NCBI GenBank assembly: GCA_016699855.1
Contig: CP064988.1
Coordinates: 1,888,501-1,952,500, forward strand
Source: Rhodospirillales bacterium
GTDB taxonomy: Bacteria; Pseudomonadota; Alphaproteobacteria; Reyranellales; Reyranellaceae
Length of the DNA stretch: 64,000 nucleotides
Reading direction: 5' to 3'
Position numbers and translations under genes: made by a program
Part shown: one piece after another, positions 42,090 to 51,998 of the stretch
How the letters are laid out: each line of letters begins with the position of its first letter
How positions within the stretch are numbered: the first letter of the stretch is position 1
The notes under the pieces: generated by a model
Databases searched by the model: none
Seen by the model: the letters and a program-made list of their open reading frames with translations, nothing else
What the model was told of the DNA's origin: nothing

Positions 42090-42178
42090 GCCACGGATGG
42101 CGCACCGCATCCACCAACGCCGCGGATGGCGCACCACGTCCACCACCGCCGCGGATGGCCCGCCAACCCCACCAGCGT
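42090..42178. repeat. Three 29-bp tandem repeats
   Basis: Units starting GGATGG at 42095, 42124 and 42153 share GGATGGCGCACC...TCCACCACCGCCGC. Directly followed by a family C-type palindrome. Confidence 0.75.
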
Positions 42179-42285
42179 CATCCTGAGCGCGTAGCGCCGT
42201 AGTCGAAGGATCTTGCCGCGTCGCCCGGCCGGGGAAAGATCCTTCGACTGCGCGCCTTCGGCGCTCCGCTCAGGACGACGGGAAA
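42177..42285. repeat. Long palindromic element, family C variant
   Basis: Arms contain TCATCCTGAGCGCGTAGCGC and GTCGAAGGATCTTG with their inverted partners; the same variant occurs at about 50.88-50.99 kb. Nothing else is seen in the gap 42055-42428. Confidence 0.78.
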
Positions 42286-42428
42286 AGAGTCGTGCGCGCG
42301 ATCCGAAGCGGCGGCGTCCGCGAGGCCACGCATTCTCTCCCGCGTCACCCCTCCCGCCGGATTGACGGCGACGGCACGCGGCGGTGGAAGTACACTGGCG
42401 GCGGTTCTTTCTGCACGGGAGTGCGGCG

Positions 42429-44432
42429 ATGGTGGACGGCGACGGCCCGCCGCGACCCGCGGCCGAGCGCGGACGGCTCGCGGAACTGGCGCGCGACATC
42501 TGGTCGGCTGGAATCCGCCGGCCGGCGCGCCATGTCGGCCGCGCCGCCGTCCGCGCCGGGCCGTCGGCGGCGGCCTTCATAACCGGCGCCGGCAACGTCG
42601 TCGACAGCCTGCGCAAGGCGATCGTCGGCGCCGCGCTGGTGCTGGCCATCGGGTTCGGCGTCTGGGTGATCTGGGAGGCGGTGCATTCCGAGCCGATCTT
42701 CGTCGAGCCGGTGCACGTCCATAAGGATCTCGACGGCCGGCTGCCGCCGGGCGACGTGATGGCGCAGCGTCTGGCGTCGCATTTCGGCGAGTTCGCCAGC
42801 GCCGTGGCCGAGATGAAGGCCGAGCGCGAGATGCGCTTCGGCGGCGACCGCGACATCCCCAAGCTCGAGATCCCCGGCGTCGGGCTGTCGCTGCAGTCGC
42901 TGGTGACGATGGCGCGGCGCCTGCTCGACCGCCGCGAGCACCGCGTGATCGGCGACGTGTCGCTCGACACGGCGCCTGCCGCGGCCGCCGCCAGCGCGAC
43001 GCCGGCGGCCGACGCCTGCAAGTCGCGGACGACGATGCTCCTGCGGGTGCGCTCCGACCGCCACGGCGAGATCGTGCGCGAGCGCTGGGAGGTCTGCGCG
43101 GCGCGCGAGGGCGGCCCGCTGCTGGTCGATCCCGACCGGCTCGACGCGCGGCTCAAGCAGGCGGCGCTGGCGAGCTTCGAGCGCATCGACCCCTGCGCCG
43201 CGGCGGCCTACTACTACAAGAACTGGTGGACGCGCGACGCCGACGGCAAGCCGATCGACGCCGGTCTCAACCGCGCCTCGACCATGGTGGCGCGCTGCAT
43301 CGCCACGCGCGGCGACCGCGAGGCGCCCTACGGCTACTACCTGTGGGCGCTGATCCGCCAGGCCGCCGGCAATCCCGACGAGGCCGCCGACCATTTCGCC
43401 AGCTCCGAGAACCTCCAGCGCCGCGCCGCGCCGTTCTGGCGCCGCTGGACCGGCACGGTGCGCTACCTGCCGGCGCTCTACGCCCATTGGGGCAACGTGC
43501 TGATGGACATCGCCGGCAACGCCGAGTCGGTCGGCGACCGCGCGCGGATGGAGGCGGCGCTGGCCGACGCGCGCCGGCGCTACAGCCAGGCGCTGCGCGC
43601 CGACCGCCGCTCGGCGCTGGCCTACAACGGGCTGGGCAACGCGCTGCTGAAGCTGCGCGCCACCGACGCCGCGATCGAGACCTACATCGCCGGCGCCAAG
43701 GCCAACCGCTTCGATCCGCTGGTCCGCCACAGCCTCGCCAACGCGTTGCTCGGACGGCTCGCGGCCGACGATCCGGCCAAGGTCGACGACGCCGGCCGCG
43801 TGGCGCTGCGCAACGCCGAGAAGAACCACCGCAAGGCGGCCAACCTGGTGCCCGACAACGCCTACTACGCCGCCAGCTGGGGCGCCTCGCTGCTGCTGCT
43901 GGCCAAGGTCGAGGATGCGCGGCTGGCGCGCCCCGGCCTCGAGGCCGCCGCCATCGTCACCACCAGCGCCGCCCGCGCGCGCCACCTCGCCGACGCCGAG
44001 ACCGCCTTCCAGCGGGCGCTGGCCGCCGCCGGCGGCGAGCACTGGGCCGCGCACGAAGGGCTGGCCGAGGTCGCGGCGCTGGCCGGACGCCCCGGCGGCG
44101 CCCCCGCGGTCTACGAGAAGGCGCTGGCGGTCTACCAGAGATCGGCCGAGCGCCGGCCGGCCGACCCGGACGCGAAGGTGTCGGTGGCGCGCGCGCTGCT
44201 GGCGCTGGACCGCGACGCCGAGGCGCTGGCGACGGAGCTCGCGGCGGCGGCCGCCGATCCCGCGCACGTCGTGGCGCGGTACATCGCGGCGTGCGTGGCG
44301 CGGCGCCAGAACCGGCCCGACGACGCGCGCGCCGCCATCGCCGAGGTCCAGCGCCGCACGCCGGGCGCGCGCGCCGAGGGCATGCTGCGCCGCTGCCTCG
44401 CCGACCTCCCCGCCAGCGGCCCCGGCCGCTGA
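42429..44432 (+). CDS. TPR-containing single-pass membrane protein
   Basis: About 667 aa from ATG 42429 (GGGAG seven bases upstream). One TM helix (KAIVGAALVLAIGFGVWVIWEAV) near residue 60-85, then a region with short Met/Glu helices, and from about 270 a string of TPR-like helical pairs (AYNGLGNALLKLRATDAAIETYIAGAKANR; LADAETAFQRALAAAGGEHW). The TPR domain is probably periplasmic, a scaffold for partners not identifiable here. Single gene between repeats. Confidence 0.75.
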   Translation: MVDGDGPPRPAAERGRLAELARDIWSAGIRRPARHVGRAAVRAGPSAAAFITGAGNVVDSLRKAIVGAALVLAIGFGVWVIWEAVHSEPIFVEPVHVHKDLDGRLPPGDVMAQRLASHFGEFASAVAEMKAEREMRFGGDRDIPKLEIPGVGLSLQSLVTMARRLLDRREHRVIGDVSLDTAPAAAAASATPAADACKSRTTMLLRVRSDRHGEIVRERWEVCAAREGGPLLVDPDRLDARLKQAALASFERIDPCAAAAYYYKNWWTRDADGKPIDAGLNRASTMVARCIATRGDREAPYGYYLWALIRQAAGNPDEAADHFASSENLQRRAAPFWRRWTGTVRYLPALYAHWGNVLMDIAGNAESVGDRARMEAALADARRRYSQALRADRRSALAYNGLGNALLKLRATDAAIETYIAGAKANRFDPLVRHSLANALLGRLAADDPAKVDDAGRVALRNAEKNHRKAANLVPDNAYYAASWGASLLLLAKVEDARLARPGLEAAAIVTTSAARARHLADAETAFQRALAAAGGEHWAAHEGLAEVAALAGRPGGAPAVYEKALAVYQRSAERRPADPDAKVSVARALLALDRDAEALATELAAAAADPAHVVARYIAACVARRQNRPDDARAAIAEVQRRTPGARAEGMLRRCLADLPASGPGR

Positions 44433-44517
44433 GCGCCGCCGAATATGCGGCGGCGCCTGTCTCGCTCATCCATCCAGGCCACGGCATTCGCGCATCTCAA
44501 CGCGCCCGCCGCCCTCA

Positions 44518-44727
44518 TGCTCCCTCCCCCCTTGTGGGCAGGGCGATCGCATATGGAGCGGCGACGCCCCCTCACCTAACCTCTCCCCCCCCCTGTATGG
44601 ACCGGAGACAAGGTGGATGGGTGTGCGGGCGTCGTATCGACCACTACTCTCAAGCGTCTTTCTCCTCTCCCCTATCGGGGAAGAGGAACGGCGGAACGAA
44701 GTTCCGCCGGGAGTGAGGGGGTCGCCG
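44518..44727. repeat. Diverged family B repeat
   Basis: Poor left arm (about 44518-44600) and a right arm with two hairpins (CTCTCCCCTATCGGGGAAGAG and CGGCGGAACGAAGTTCCGCCG). Fills the gap between convergent TPR and aminopeptidase genes. Confidence 0.6.
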
Positions 44728-44814
44728 GCCGCGCGGCGGAAAGCGAGGAGGCGCCGCCGCCTCCCGGGCGGCTCCATATCGGACGCGTGACCACGCGCGC
44801 GGCGCCGCCGCGCG

Positions 44815-46197
44815 TCAGCGCTTGCGGCCGAACCTCTCGCCGATCGCGGCGAAGATGGCGCGCGCCGCCATCGCCTCGCCGCCCTCCGGCCGTCCCGGCC
44901 GCGCCGTCTGGTTCCACGCCATGGTGTCGATATGCGCCCACGGCACCGAGTCGGGCACGAACTCGCGCAGGAACAGCGCCGCGGTGATGGCGCCGCCGAA
45001 CGGCGACTGGGCGGCGTTGTTGATGTCGGCGATCTTGCTGTCGAGGAAGCGCCGGTAGTCGCTCCACAACGGCATGCGCCACAGCGGATCCTCGCGCTCG
45101 CGGCCGGCCTTGAGCAGCGCCTCGGCCAGCGCGTCGTCGTTGCAGAACAGCGCCGGCAGCTCCGGCCCCAGCGCCACGCGGGCGGCGCCGGTCAGCGTCG
45201 CCACGTCGATCATCATCGCGGGCTTGAAACGCGCCGCGTAGGTCAGCGCGTCGCACAGGATCAGCCGGCCCTCGGCGTCGGTGTTGCCGATCTCCACCGT
45301 CACGCCCTTGCGCGAGCGGATCACGTCCATCGGCCGGAACGCGTTGCCCGAGACGCTGTTCTCGACCGCCGGGATCAGCACGCGCAGGCGCACGTCGAGC
45401 CGCGCCGCCATGATCATCGACGCCGCCGCCAGCACCGTGGCGGCGCCGCCCATGTCCTTCTTCATCATCAGCATGCCGGTGGCGGGCTTGAGGTCGAGGC
45501 CGCCGGAATCGAAGCACACGCCCTTGCCGATCAGGGTCACCTTCGGCGCCCCGGCGCGGCCCCACACGATGTCGACCAGCCTGGGCGCGCGGGTCGAGGC
45601 GCGGCCGACCGCGTGGATCACCGGGAAGTTGCGCCGCAGCAGCTCCTCGCCGGCGATCGCCGAGAAGCGCGCGCGGTGGCGCTGCGCCAGCTTCTTGGCG
45701 GCGGCCGCCAGCTCGGCCGGGCCCATGTCGTTGGCCGGCGTGGTGATCAGGTCGCGGCCGAGGAACATGCCGTCGACCACGCGCTCGACGGCGGCGCGGT
45801 CGCATTTCGCCGGCCACACCAGCCGCGGTCCCGGCTTGGCGCGGCCGCGGTAGCGCGTGAAGCGCCACGTGCCCAGCGCGAAGGCGGTCGCCGCGGCGGT
45901 CGCGGCGGCGGCGTCGAGGTCGCCGACCAGGCAGTACTCGCCCGGCGGCAGGCGCGTGGCGAGCGCGCCGTAGTCCCACATCGTGGCCTCGCGCGAGCGC
46001 ACCAGCACGGCCATCGCGGCGCGGCCCTCGTCGCCCGGCACCAGCGCGAACTCGCCGGACTTGCCGCCGACGCCCGAGGCCTGCAGCCACGCGCGCGTGG
46101 CGGCGCGCTGGCGCTTCGACCACGCCGCCCAGTCCGACGGCGCGACCACGGCGACGGGGATCGCGGCCGGACCGCGATCGAGAAACGGCAGCGGCAA
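44815..46197 (-). CDS. Leucyl aminopeptidase family (M17) protein
   Basis: About 460 aa, two-zinc aminopeptidase. Metal and catalytic motifs are intact: VTLIGKGVCFDSGGLDLKP, MMKKDMGGAATVL, AVENSVSGNAFRPMDV and the invariant IGNTDAEGRLIL. No ATG fits; a TTG at 46197, five to six bases after GGGAGGGG, is the best start. Its N-terminal domain is longer and more basic than that of PepA, suggesting the PepB-like subgroup often seen in Alphaproteobacteria. Divergent from the GST gene. Confidence 0.9.
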   Translation of the reverse strand: MPLPFLDRGPAAIPVAVVAPSDWAAWSKRQRAATRAWLQASGVGGKSGEFALVPGDEGRAAMAVLVRSREATMWDYGALATRLPPGEYCLVGDLDAAAATAAATAFALGTWRFTRYRGRAKPGPRLVWPAKCDRAAVERVVDGMFLGRDLITTPANDMGPAELAAAAKKLAQRHRARFSAIAGEELLRRNFPVIHAVGRASTRAPRLVDIVWGRAGAPKVTLIGKGVCFDSGGLDLKPATGMLMMKKDMGGAATVLAAASMIMAARLDVRLRVLIPAVENSVSGNAFRPMDVIRSRKGVTVEIGNTDAEGRLILCDALTYAARFKPAMMIDVATLTGAARVALGPELPALFCNDDALAEALLKAGREREDPLWRMPLWSDYRRFLDSKIADINNAAQSPFGGAITAALFLREFVPDSVPWAHIDTMAWNQTARPGRPEGGEAMAARAIFAAIGERFGRKR

Positions 46198-46323
46198 GGA
46201 CCCCTCCCGACCAGTTGTGCTTTTCGCGACGAAACCCCAGCATGATCGCGAATCGGGCGCGCTGGCAATGTGAATGTGCCGGTCGTCCGCCGCCGGTCCG
46301 CCGGACGCGCGCGTGGAGGTCAC

Positions 46324-46992
46324 ATGGCGGAATTCAGCCTGGTCATCGGCAACAAGAACTACTCGTCGTGGTCGTTGCGCGGCTGGCTGGTCGCCAAGAT
46401 CGCCGGCATCGAGTTCGAGGAGATCCAGATCCGGCTGTACGAGCCGGACACCGCGACGCGGATCGCACGCCACTCGCCGTCGGGCCTGCTGCCGGTGCTG
46501 GTCGACAAGGGGCTCTCGATCTGGGACACGCTGTCGATCGCCGAGTACCTGCACGAGATCCGGCCGGATCGCGGCATGTGGCCGAAGGGCGCCGCGGCGC
46601 GCGCCACCGCGCGCTCGGTCGCCGCCGAGATGCATTCCGGCTTCGTCGACCTGCGGCGCGAGATGCCGATGAACATCCGCGCCTCGTTCCCCGGCCACGG
46701 CCACACGCCCGAGGCGCTGGCCCAGGTCCAGCGGCTGGCCGGCATGTGGCTGGACTGCCGCAAGCGCTTCGCCGGCTCGGCCGAGCGCGACGACGGCTTC
46801 CTGTTCGGCACCTTCACGGCGGCCGACGCGATGTTCGCGCCGGTGGCCACGCGCCTGCGCACCTACGGCGTCAGCCTCGACCCCGAGGCGCGGCGCTACG
46901 TCGACGCGCTGCTGGCGCATCCGTTCATGAAGGAATGGTGCGACGCCGCCGCCCACGAGCCGTGGCTGATCGCCCAGTACGAGTTCCGCTGA
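46324..46992 (+). CDS. Glutathione S-transferase family protein
   Basis: 222 aa. Thioredoxin-like N-domain (NKNYSSWSLRGWLVAKIAGI, with Ser residues in the GSH-activating region; SPSGLLPVLVDKGLSIWDTLSIAEYL, the glutathione-binding turn), then a helical C-domain ending FGTFTAADAMFAPVATRL. AGGT-type SD (GGAGGT) is seven or so bases from ATG 46324. Substrate undetermined. Confidence 0.9.
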   Translation: MAEFSLVIGNKNYSSWSLRGWLVAKIAGIEFEEIQIRLYEPDTATRIARHSPSGLLPVLVDKGLSIWDTLSIAEYLHEIRPDRGMWPKGAAARATARSVAAEMHSGFVDLRREMPMNIRASFPGHGHTPEALAQVQRLAGMWLDCRKRFAGSAERDDGFLFGTFTAADAMFAPVATRLRTYGVSLDPEARRYVDALLAHPFMKEWCDAAAHEPWLIAQYEFR

Positions 46993-47014
46993 CGGCGCGA
47001 CGGGCGCGGCCCCC

Positions 47015-48025
47015 TCAATCCTTCAGCACGCCGCGTTCGCGGTAGAAGCGCTGGGCGCCCTCGTGCAGCGGCACGGCCAGGCCGTCGATCGCGGTCTCGA
47101 GGCGGATCGCCGCCGCGCTGGGGTGGCCGCGGTCGAGCCGGGCGCGGTTCGAGGGATGGAACAGCGCCCGCAGGTTGCCGTGCACGGTGTCGCCGTCGAC
47201 CGCCGCGCTGGTCAGCCAATGGGCGGCGACGGTGATGGTCTGGCGCGCGTCGATGCCGTCGTAGTGTTCGGCGCCGACCGTCGTGGTGCCGATCCACGGA
47301 CGCTCGCGGCGCAAGCGCTCGGCGACCGGCGTCGAGACCGGCAGCAGGTCGACCGGCGACTGCCGCGCCAGCGCCACCAGCAGCGGCGCCGGCTCGCCCG
47401 CCACCATCACGAAGGCGTCGATCGCGCCCTCGCGCAGCCGCGCGCTGGCGGCCTGCGGCGAGAGATAGACCGCGTCGATGTCGCGCCGGCCCAGCCCGTA
47501 CGCCGCCATCAGGGTGCGCGCCACCGGCAGCGTGCCGGACTCGCGCTCGCCCATCGACACGGTCCGCCCGCGCAGGTCCGCGACGCTCTCCAGCCCGGTG
47601 CCGCGGCGGACGACGACGTGCACCGACTCGGTGAACAGGTTGGCGATCGACCGCAGCAGCGGCATGGCGCGGCCGGAGAACAGGTCGTCGCCGCGGTACG
47701 CCGCCGCGCCGATGTCGGCCTGGGCCAGCGCCGAGTCCAGGGCGCCCTCGCCGAGGCGGCGCAGATTCTCGACCGAGCCCTGGGTCGCCAGCGCCTCGGC
47801 GACGAGGCCGGGGATGCCGCAATTGCCGCCGGCCTCGCAGGGCCGGCCGCCGGGCGGATTGCTGATGACCGCCGAGATCAGGCCGGCGATCGGGAAGTAC
47901 GTCCCGCCGATCGGGCCGGAGCCGATGAGGAAGTGCCGCTCCTCGCCCGGACGCTGCGCGCGGACCCCGCCGCCGAGGATGGCGGCCGGAACGGCGGCGG
48001 CGAGCACGGAGCGGCGGGACGGCAC
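47015..48025 (-). CDS. TAXI-family TRAP transporter solute-binding protein
   Basis: 336 aa with signal peptide (SVLAAAVPAAILGGGVRAQ). The mature protein begins FLIGSGPIGGTYFPIAGLI, the TAXI hallmark, with GGNCGIPGLVAEALATQGSVENLRRL and the C-terminal YRERGVLKD. TAXI proteins bind small organic solutes for a fused TRAP permease; no permease gene is in the window. Ligand unknown. Confidence 0.88.
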   Translation of the reverse strand: MPSRRSVLAAAVPAAILGGGVRAQRPGEERHFLIGSGPIGGTYFPIAGLISAVISNPPGGRPCEAGGNCGIPGLVAEALATQGSVENLRRLGEGALDSALAQADIGAAAYRGDDLFSGRAMPLLRSIANLFTESVHVVVRRGTGLESVADLRGRTVSMGERESGTLPVARTLMAAYGLGRRDIDAVYLSPQAASARLREGAIDAFVMVAGEPAPLLVALARQSPVDLLPVSTPVAERLRRERPWIGTTTVGAEHYDGIDARQTITVAAHWLTSAAVDGDTVHGNLRALFHPSNRARLDRGHPSAAAIRLETAIDGLAVPLHEGAQRFYRERGVLKD

Positions 48026-48200
48026 GGACGGACTTCCAACGCGGGCGGATCGGCAGAGTACTCTCCGCGGCCGCGCGCGACAACGCGCGCCGGCGCGGCG
48101 GCGCGCGATTTCGCGATCACATCGACGGGAGTCGCCGCCACACCGCCGCCACGATCGCCGCCCGCGCGCGGGCCGATCGCGGATGCCGCGCCTCTATCTT

Positions 48201-48370
48201 CCCTTCTCCCCCGTCTTCGGGGGAGAAGGTGCCCGAAGGGCGGATGAGGGGTCTTCGTCCTCGTCCTCGCCGGCGCGTGCGTCATGCCGACGATCTCGCT
48301 TGCGCGCCGCGCCGCGCCCCTCATCCGGCGCTACGCGCCACCTTCTCCCCCGAAGACGGGGGAGAAGGGA
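48201..48370. repeat. Family A palindromic repeat pair
   Basis: Copies facing each other: CTTCTCCCCCGTCTTCGGGG at 48203 and its inverse ending 48370, with the CCTCATCC-type end shared with the 13.2-13.4 kb copy. The gap 48026-48427 has no other content that I can see. Confidence 0.8.
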
Positions 48371-48427
48371 AGAAACGCCGCAGGCCGCCTCGCGCGCCGC
48401 AAGCCGCGTCCGACGCCCCGCCCGCGC

Positions 48428-50038
48428 TCACCACACGCCGAAGAAGATGCCGTGCTTCTTGTGGGTCGCGGTGCGGGCCGCCACGTAGGCATCGTCGACC
48501 GTGACGCGCGATTTGCGCGCCGCCATCCACGCCGCCAGCCGGGCCCGCATCTCCTCGCGCACCCGGGCGTAGCCGGCGTCGCGGCCGAGATCCGCCATCT
48601 CGCGGGGATCGTTCGCCAGGTCGAAGAGCTGCGGCGGGAAGTCCAGCCAGTCGACGTATTTCCAGCGCTCGGTCCGCACCATCCACGCCCGGCAGTCGCG
48701 CGGATGGCGGTCCAGCAGCAGGCGGGCCTCGCGGAAGGCGTAGTCGAGCTCCGAGAACACCGCGTCGCGCCAGCCCGCGGTCTCGTCGCGGGCGCGGGCC
48801 GGGCTCGAGCCGCCGCCGGCCGGGATGTCGCCGCGGCGGGTCAGCGGCAGCAGCGAGCGTCCCTCGATCAGATGCCGGGCCGGCGGCAGGCCCAGCGCGT
48901 CGAGGCAGGTCGGCAGCACGTCGACCGCCTCGACCAGCCGCGCGTCGACCGTGCCCCTTGTGCCGTCGGCGGCGGCATCGGGATCGACGACGATGAACGG
49001 CACCCGCACCGCCTCCTCGTAGAAGATCTCCTTCTCGCCCAGCCAGTGGTCGCCGAGGAAATCGCCGTGGTCGGCGGTGAACACGATCAGCGTGTCGTCG
49101 AGCCGCCCCAGCCGCTTCAGGACCGCCATCAGCCGCGCCAGATGGTCGTCGATCTGGCCGATCAGCCCCATGTAGGTCGGCCGCACGGTGGAGGGTCCAT
49201 CGGGCCGCGAGAACGAGACGGCCTCCTCGTGCCGGCGGTAGGCCGCCAGCACCGGATGCTGGTCGCGCAGCTCGGCCTCGGTGCGGTTCGGCGGCAGGCA
49301 GTGCTGCGGCCCGTAGAGCTGGTGGTAGGGCGCCGGCGCCATGTAGGGCCAGTGCGGCTTGACGTAGCTGAGATGCAGGAACCACGGCGCCTCGCCCTGG
49401 CCCTCGACGAAGCGGATCGCCTGGTCGGTCATGTAGGCGGTCTCGGAATGCGCCTCCGCCACCCGCGCCGGCAGCCGCGCGTTGCGCATGTTCCAGCCGC
49501 TGGCCTTGGCGCCGTCCGGCCCGTCTGCGGCGATCACGAAGTCGCTCCACGGATCGTCGGCGACGTAGCCATGGGCGCGCAGATAGGCGGGATAGCCGCT
49601 CTCGACGCCCGGCGGCGAATGGCCGTCGTAGCGGTCCAGCTCCTCGAAGCCGCCGTTGCGCAGCAGGGCCGCGAACGCCGAGCCGCCCTCGATGCCGTAG
49701 CGCTCCAGCGCGTCGAGATCGGGCAGCACGTGGGTCTTGCCGGCCAGCGCCACGCGGATGCCGGCCGGCCGCAGATGGTCGCCGATGGTCTTCTCGCGCA
49801 GGCTCAGCGGCACCCGGTTCCACGTCGCGCCGTGGCTCATCACATAGCGGCCGGTATAGTAGGACATGCGCGACGGCCCGCAGACCGCCGACTGCACGTA
49901 GGCGCCGGGGAAGCGCACGCCCCGGGCCGCGAGCGCGTCGATCGCGGGCGTGCGCAGGTGGGGATGGCCGGCGCAGCCGAGATGGTCGGCGCGCAGCTGG
50001 TCGCACATGATGAAGAGGACGTTCCGGACCTTGCCCAT
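48428..50038 (-). CDS. Sulfatase-superfamily hydrolase (phosphonate monoester hydrolase-like)
   Basis: 536-aa alkaline-phosphatase-superfamily enzyme. Metal Asp13 in MCDQLRADHLG; the nucleophile signature CGPSR (Cys53), which needs conversion to formylglycine; GKTHVLPD; TADHGDFLGDH near 340. The GKTH...PD stretch and the C-terminal THKKHGIFFGVW fit the phosphonate monoester hydrolase/arylsulfatase group of rhizobia. Promiscuous hydrolysis of phosphonate, phosphate and sulfate esters is known for that group. No true formylglycine-generating enzyme is near; the SUMF1 protein at 17-18.5 kb lacks the needed Cys. Confidence 0.9.
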   Translation of the reverse strand: MGKVRNVLFIMCDQLRADHLGCAGHPHLRTPAIDALAARGVRFPGAYVQSAVCGPSRMSYYTGRYVMSHGATWNRVPLSLREKTIGDHLRPAGIRVALAGKTHVLPDLDALERYGIEGGSAFAALLRNGGFEELDRYDGHSPPGVESGYPAYLRAHGYVADDPWSDFVIAADGPDGAKASGWNMRNARLPARVAEAHSETAYMTDQAIRFVEGQGEAPWFLHLSYVKPHWPYMAPAPYHQLYGPQHCLPPNRTEAELRDQHPVLAAYRRHEEAVSFSRPDGPSTVRPTYMGLIGQIDDHLARLMAVLKRLGRLDDTLIVFTADHGDFLGDHWLGEKEIFYEEAVRVPFIVVDPDAAADGTRGTVDARLVEAVDVLPTCLDALGLPPARHLIEGRSLLPLTRRGDIPAGGGSSPARARDETAGWRDAVFSELDYAFREARLLLDRHPRDCRAWMVRTERWKYVDWLDFPPQLFDLANDPREMADLGRDAGYARVREEMRARLAAWMAARKSRVTVDDAYVAARTATHKKHGIFFGVW

Positions 50039-50168
50039 ACGCTTTCCCCGCCGCGGCGCTCCCTCCGACCTTAGACGGAGCGCCGCCCCGGGTCACGCGG
50101 CCGCCGGCGGACGCGCCGGTCACGCCCCCGGCCGGATCGCCTCAAGCCTTTCCGTCGTCGGCCACGAC

Positions 50169-50732
50169 GTGGTCCGCCGCGTGCTCGACCACTGGTTCGG
50201 GCCGCCCGACGGACCGCGCCATTGCGAGCCCCGGGGCTTCTGGTTCACCAGCACGCCGGCGCTCGACGACGAGCTGCGCCGGCGCTTCGGCGCCGACATC
50301 GCCGCGGCGATGCGCGGCCGGCTGCGGGCGCTGGAGCGCACGCCCCGGGGCGCGCTGGCGCTGTGCCTGCTGCTCGACCAGATGACGCGCAACACCGCCC
50401 GCGGCTCGGCCGCCGCCTTCGCCGGCGACACCGCCTCCCTCGCCATCGCCCGGCGCGCCGTGGCGCGCGGCTTCGACGGGCGCCTGAAGCCGATCCAGCG
50501 CGTGTTCCTCTACCTGCCGTACGAGCACAGCGAGTCGCGCGGCGACCAGGGACGCTGCGTCGGCCTGATGGCCGCCATCCGCCCGCCGCGCAACCTGCGC
50601 TACGCCGTGGCCCACCGCGAGATCATCGCGAAATTCGGCCGCTTCCCCCACCGCAACGCCGCGCTGGGGCGCCAGGACACCGACGCCGAGCGGGCGTATC
50701 TCGCGGGGGAGCATCAGCGCTTCGGGCAGTGA
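50169..50732 (+). CDS. DUF924 family protein
   Basis: 187 aa. The opening VLDHWFGPPDGP, then RGFWFTSTPALDDELRRRFG, LCLLLDQMTRNTARGSAAAF, IQRVFLYLPYEHSES and the ending HRNAALGR are all diagnostic of DUF924, an all-helical TPR-like family of unknown role. GTG 50169 is the most likely start; no clear SD is present. Confidence 0.87.
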   Translation: MVRRVLDHWFGPPDGPRHCEPRGFWFTSTPALDDELRRRFGADIAAAMRGRLRALERTPRGALALCLLLDQMTRNTARGSAAAFAGDTASLAIARRAVARGFDGRLKPIQRVFLYLPYEHSESRGDQGRCVGLMAAIRPPRNLRYAVAHREIIAKFGRFPHRNAALGRQDTDAERAYLAGEHQRFGQ

Positions 50733-50785
50733 GTTCCGTGCCTCCGGCCCCGGTGTGACCGCCGCGCGCTGCGCGAGACGCGCTT

Positions 50786-50851
<66 letters not shown>

Positions 50852-50874
50852 GGCGTGGCGCCGTCCTCTCCACT

Positions 50875-50988
50875 GTCATCCTGAGCGGAGGCGCGTAGCG
50901 CCGTAGTCGAAGGATCTTGGCGCGATCCCGCGGCGAGGAAAGATCCCTCGACTGCGCGCCTATGGCGCTCCGCTCGGGATGACGGGAG
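50875..50988. repeat. Family C-variant long palindrome
   Basis: Same arrangement as 42177-42285 (TCATCCTGAGCGGAGGCGCG...GTCGAAGGATCTTG, inverted partner ends CTCGGGATGACG). Confidence 0.78.
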
Positions 50989-51125
50989 AGGCGTGGCGGG
51001 CTCCACACCATGGAGCGCCGCAAGCCATCAAAGAGACGGGCCGCCCGCCATCGAAGAGACATTGCCGCCGGCCGCGCATTTTGTCCCGCTCCGCCAACGC
51101 ACCGCGCCCTCCCGATCGCCCCGCG

Positions 51126-51998
51126 CTACTTGCCACGTTCGATGAACCGCAGCGACCGCCCGTCGTCGGTGGACAGCACAAGCATGCCGCCCGGCCCCGT
51201 CGACCAGCGCGTCACCGCCGCCAGCAACTCCATCGTCCGCCGTTCGGTCTCGGTCAGCACCACCGAGGCGCAGACCTGTTCGGTCGTGCGCCTCAACCCC
51301 GAGAATCGGATCGCGCCGCCGTCGCGCGTGAACGTCGCCTCGAAGCCGTTGCAGCCCGCGTCGCCATAGGCGCGGCCCGAGGGGTCGAGCGTCAGGGTCG
51401 GCCGCGGCGGCGTGTTCGGGCCGGCGGGCGGCTGCGGCTCGCCGATCCAGCGGCCGTGCGGCGGCGTCGCGGCCGGCCAGCCCGAGGCGCGCCTGGCGGC
51501 CTGCGCCAGCGTCAGGGTCCGGCACTCCACCGGGCCCTCGCCCGCGCGCCAGAACAGCAGGCCGCGCTCGCCCTGCGCCGGATAGACGACGACCACCACC
51601 TTGGGCGCGGCGCGGTGGCGCGACGCGGCGCCGTCGCGGCACGCCGTCCCGTCGAACTCGAACACCAGCCGCGGGAAGGCGCCGTCCTCGAACGCGCGCG
51701 CGCCGACCGCCGGCAGCGCGCAGGACAGCGGCGGCACGGCGCCGCCGTCGTCCACTTTCAGCGTCGCCGGCCCGCCGACGCGCCACGACAGCGCGCCGCG
51801 GCCGCCCTCGCCGTCGAAGCCGCAGTCGAGATCCGCCGCCCCGGCCGCCGACGCGGCGAGGCAGAGCGCGGCGGCGAGCGTGATCGTTCTCACCGTGGGG
51901 GAAGCCGCGAGCGCGATCATCCTCGCCACGGGAGCGGCCGGGAGCGCGAGTCCCATCGCCCGCATCGGTGATGTCGCGCCGGGCGCCAGCGCGCTCAT
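51126..51998 (-). CDS. Secreted META-domain (HslJ-like) protein
   Basis: About 290 aa; signal-like hydrophobic segment (TITLAAALCLAASAAGA, residues about 36-55), so the ATG overlapping the upstream stop (ATGA, 51998) yields a long n-region; translation might begin at the ATG for MIALAASP. N-terminal domain unknown; the C-terminal 110 residues form a META domain with GDAGCNGFEATFTRDGGAIRFSG and later TEQVCAS. META proteins are outer-envelope and often linked to heat or antibiotic stress. Coupled to the upstream gene. Confidence 0.78.
   Translation of the reverse strand: MSALAPGATSPMRAMGLALPAAPVARMIALAASPTVRTITLAAALCLAASAAGAADLDCGFDGEGGRGALSWRVGGPATLKVDDGGAVPPLSCALPAVGARAFEDGAFPRLVFEFDGTACRDGAASRHRAAPKVVVVVYPAQGERGLLFWRAGEGPVECRTLTLAQAARRASGWPAATPPHGRWIGEPQPPAGPNTPPRPTLTLDPSGRAYGDAGCNGFEATFTRDGGAIRFSGLRRTTEQVCASVVLTETERRTMELLAAVTRWSTGPGGMLVLSTDDGRSLRFIERGK

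Noticed and set aside
49950..50168. An upstream extension of the DUF924 protein
   Set aside because: It overlaps the hydrolase 5' end on the other strand, and DUF924 proteins start just before the VLxxWFG motif.
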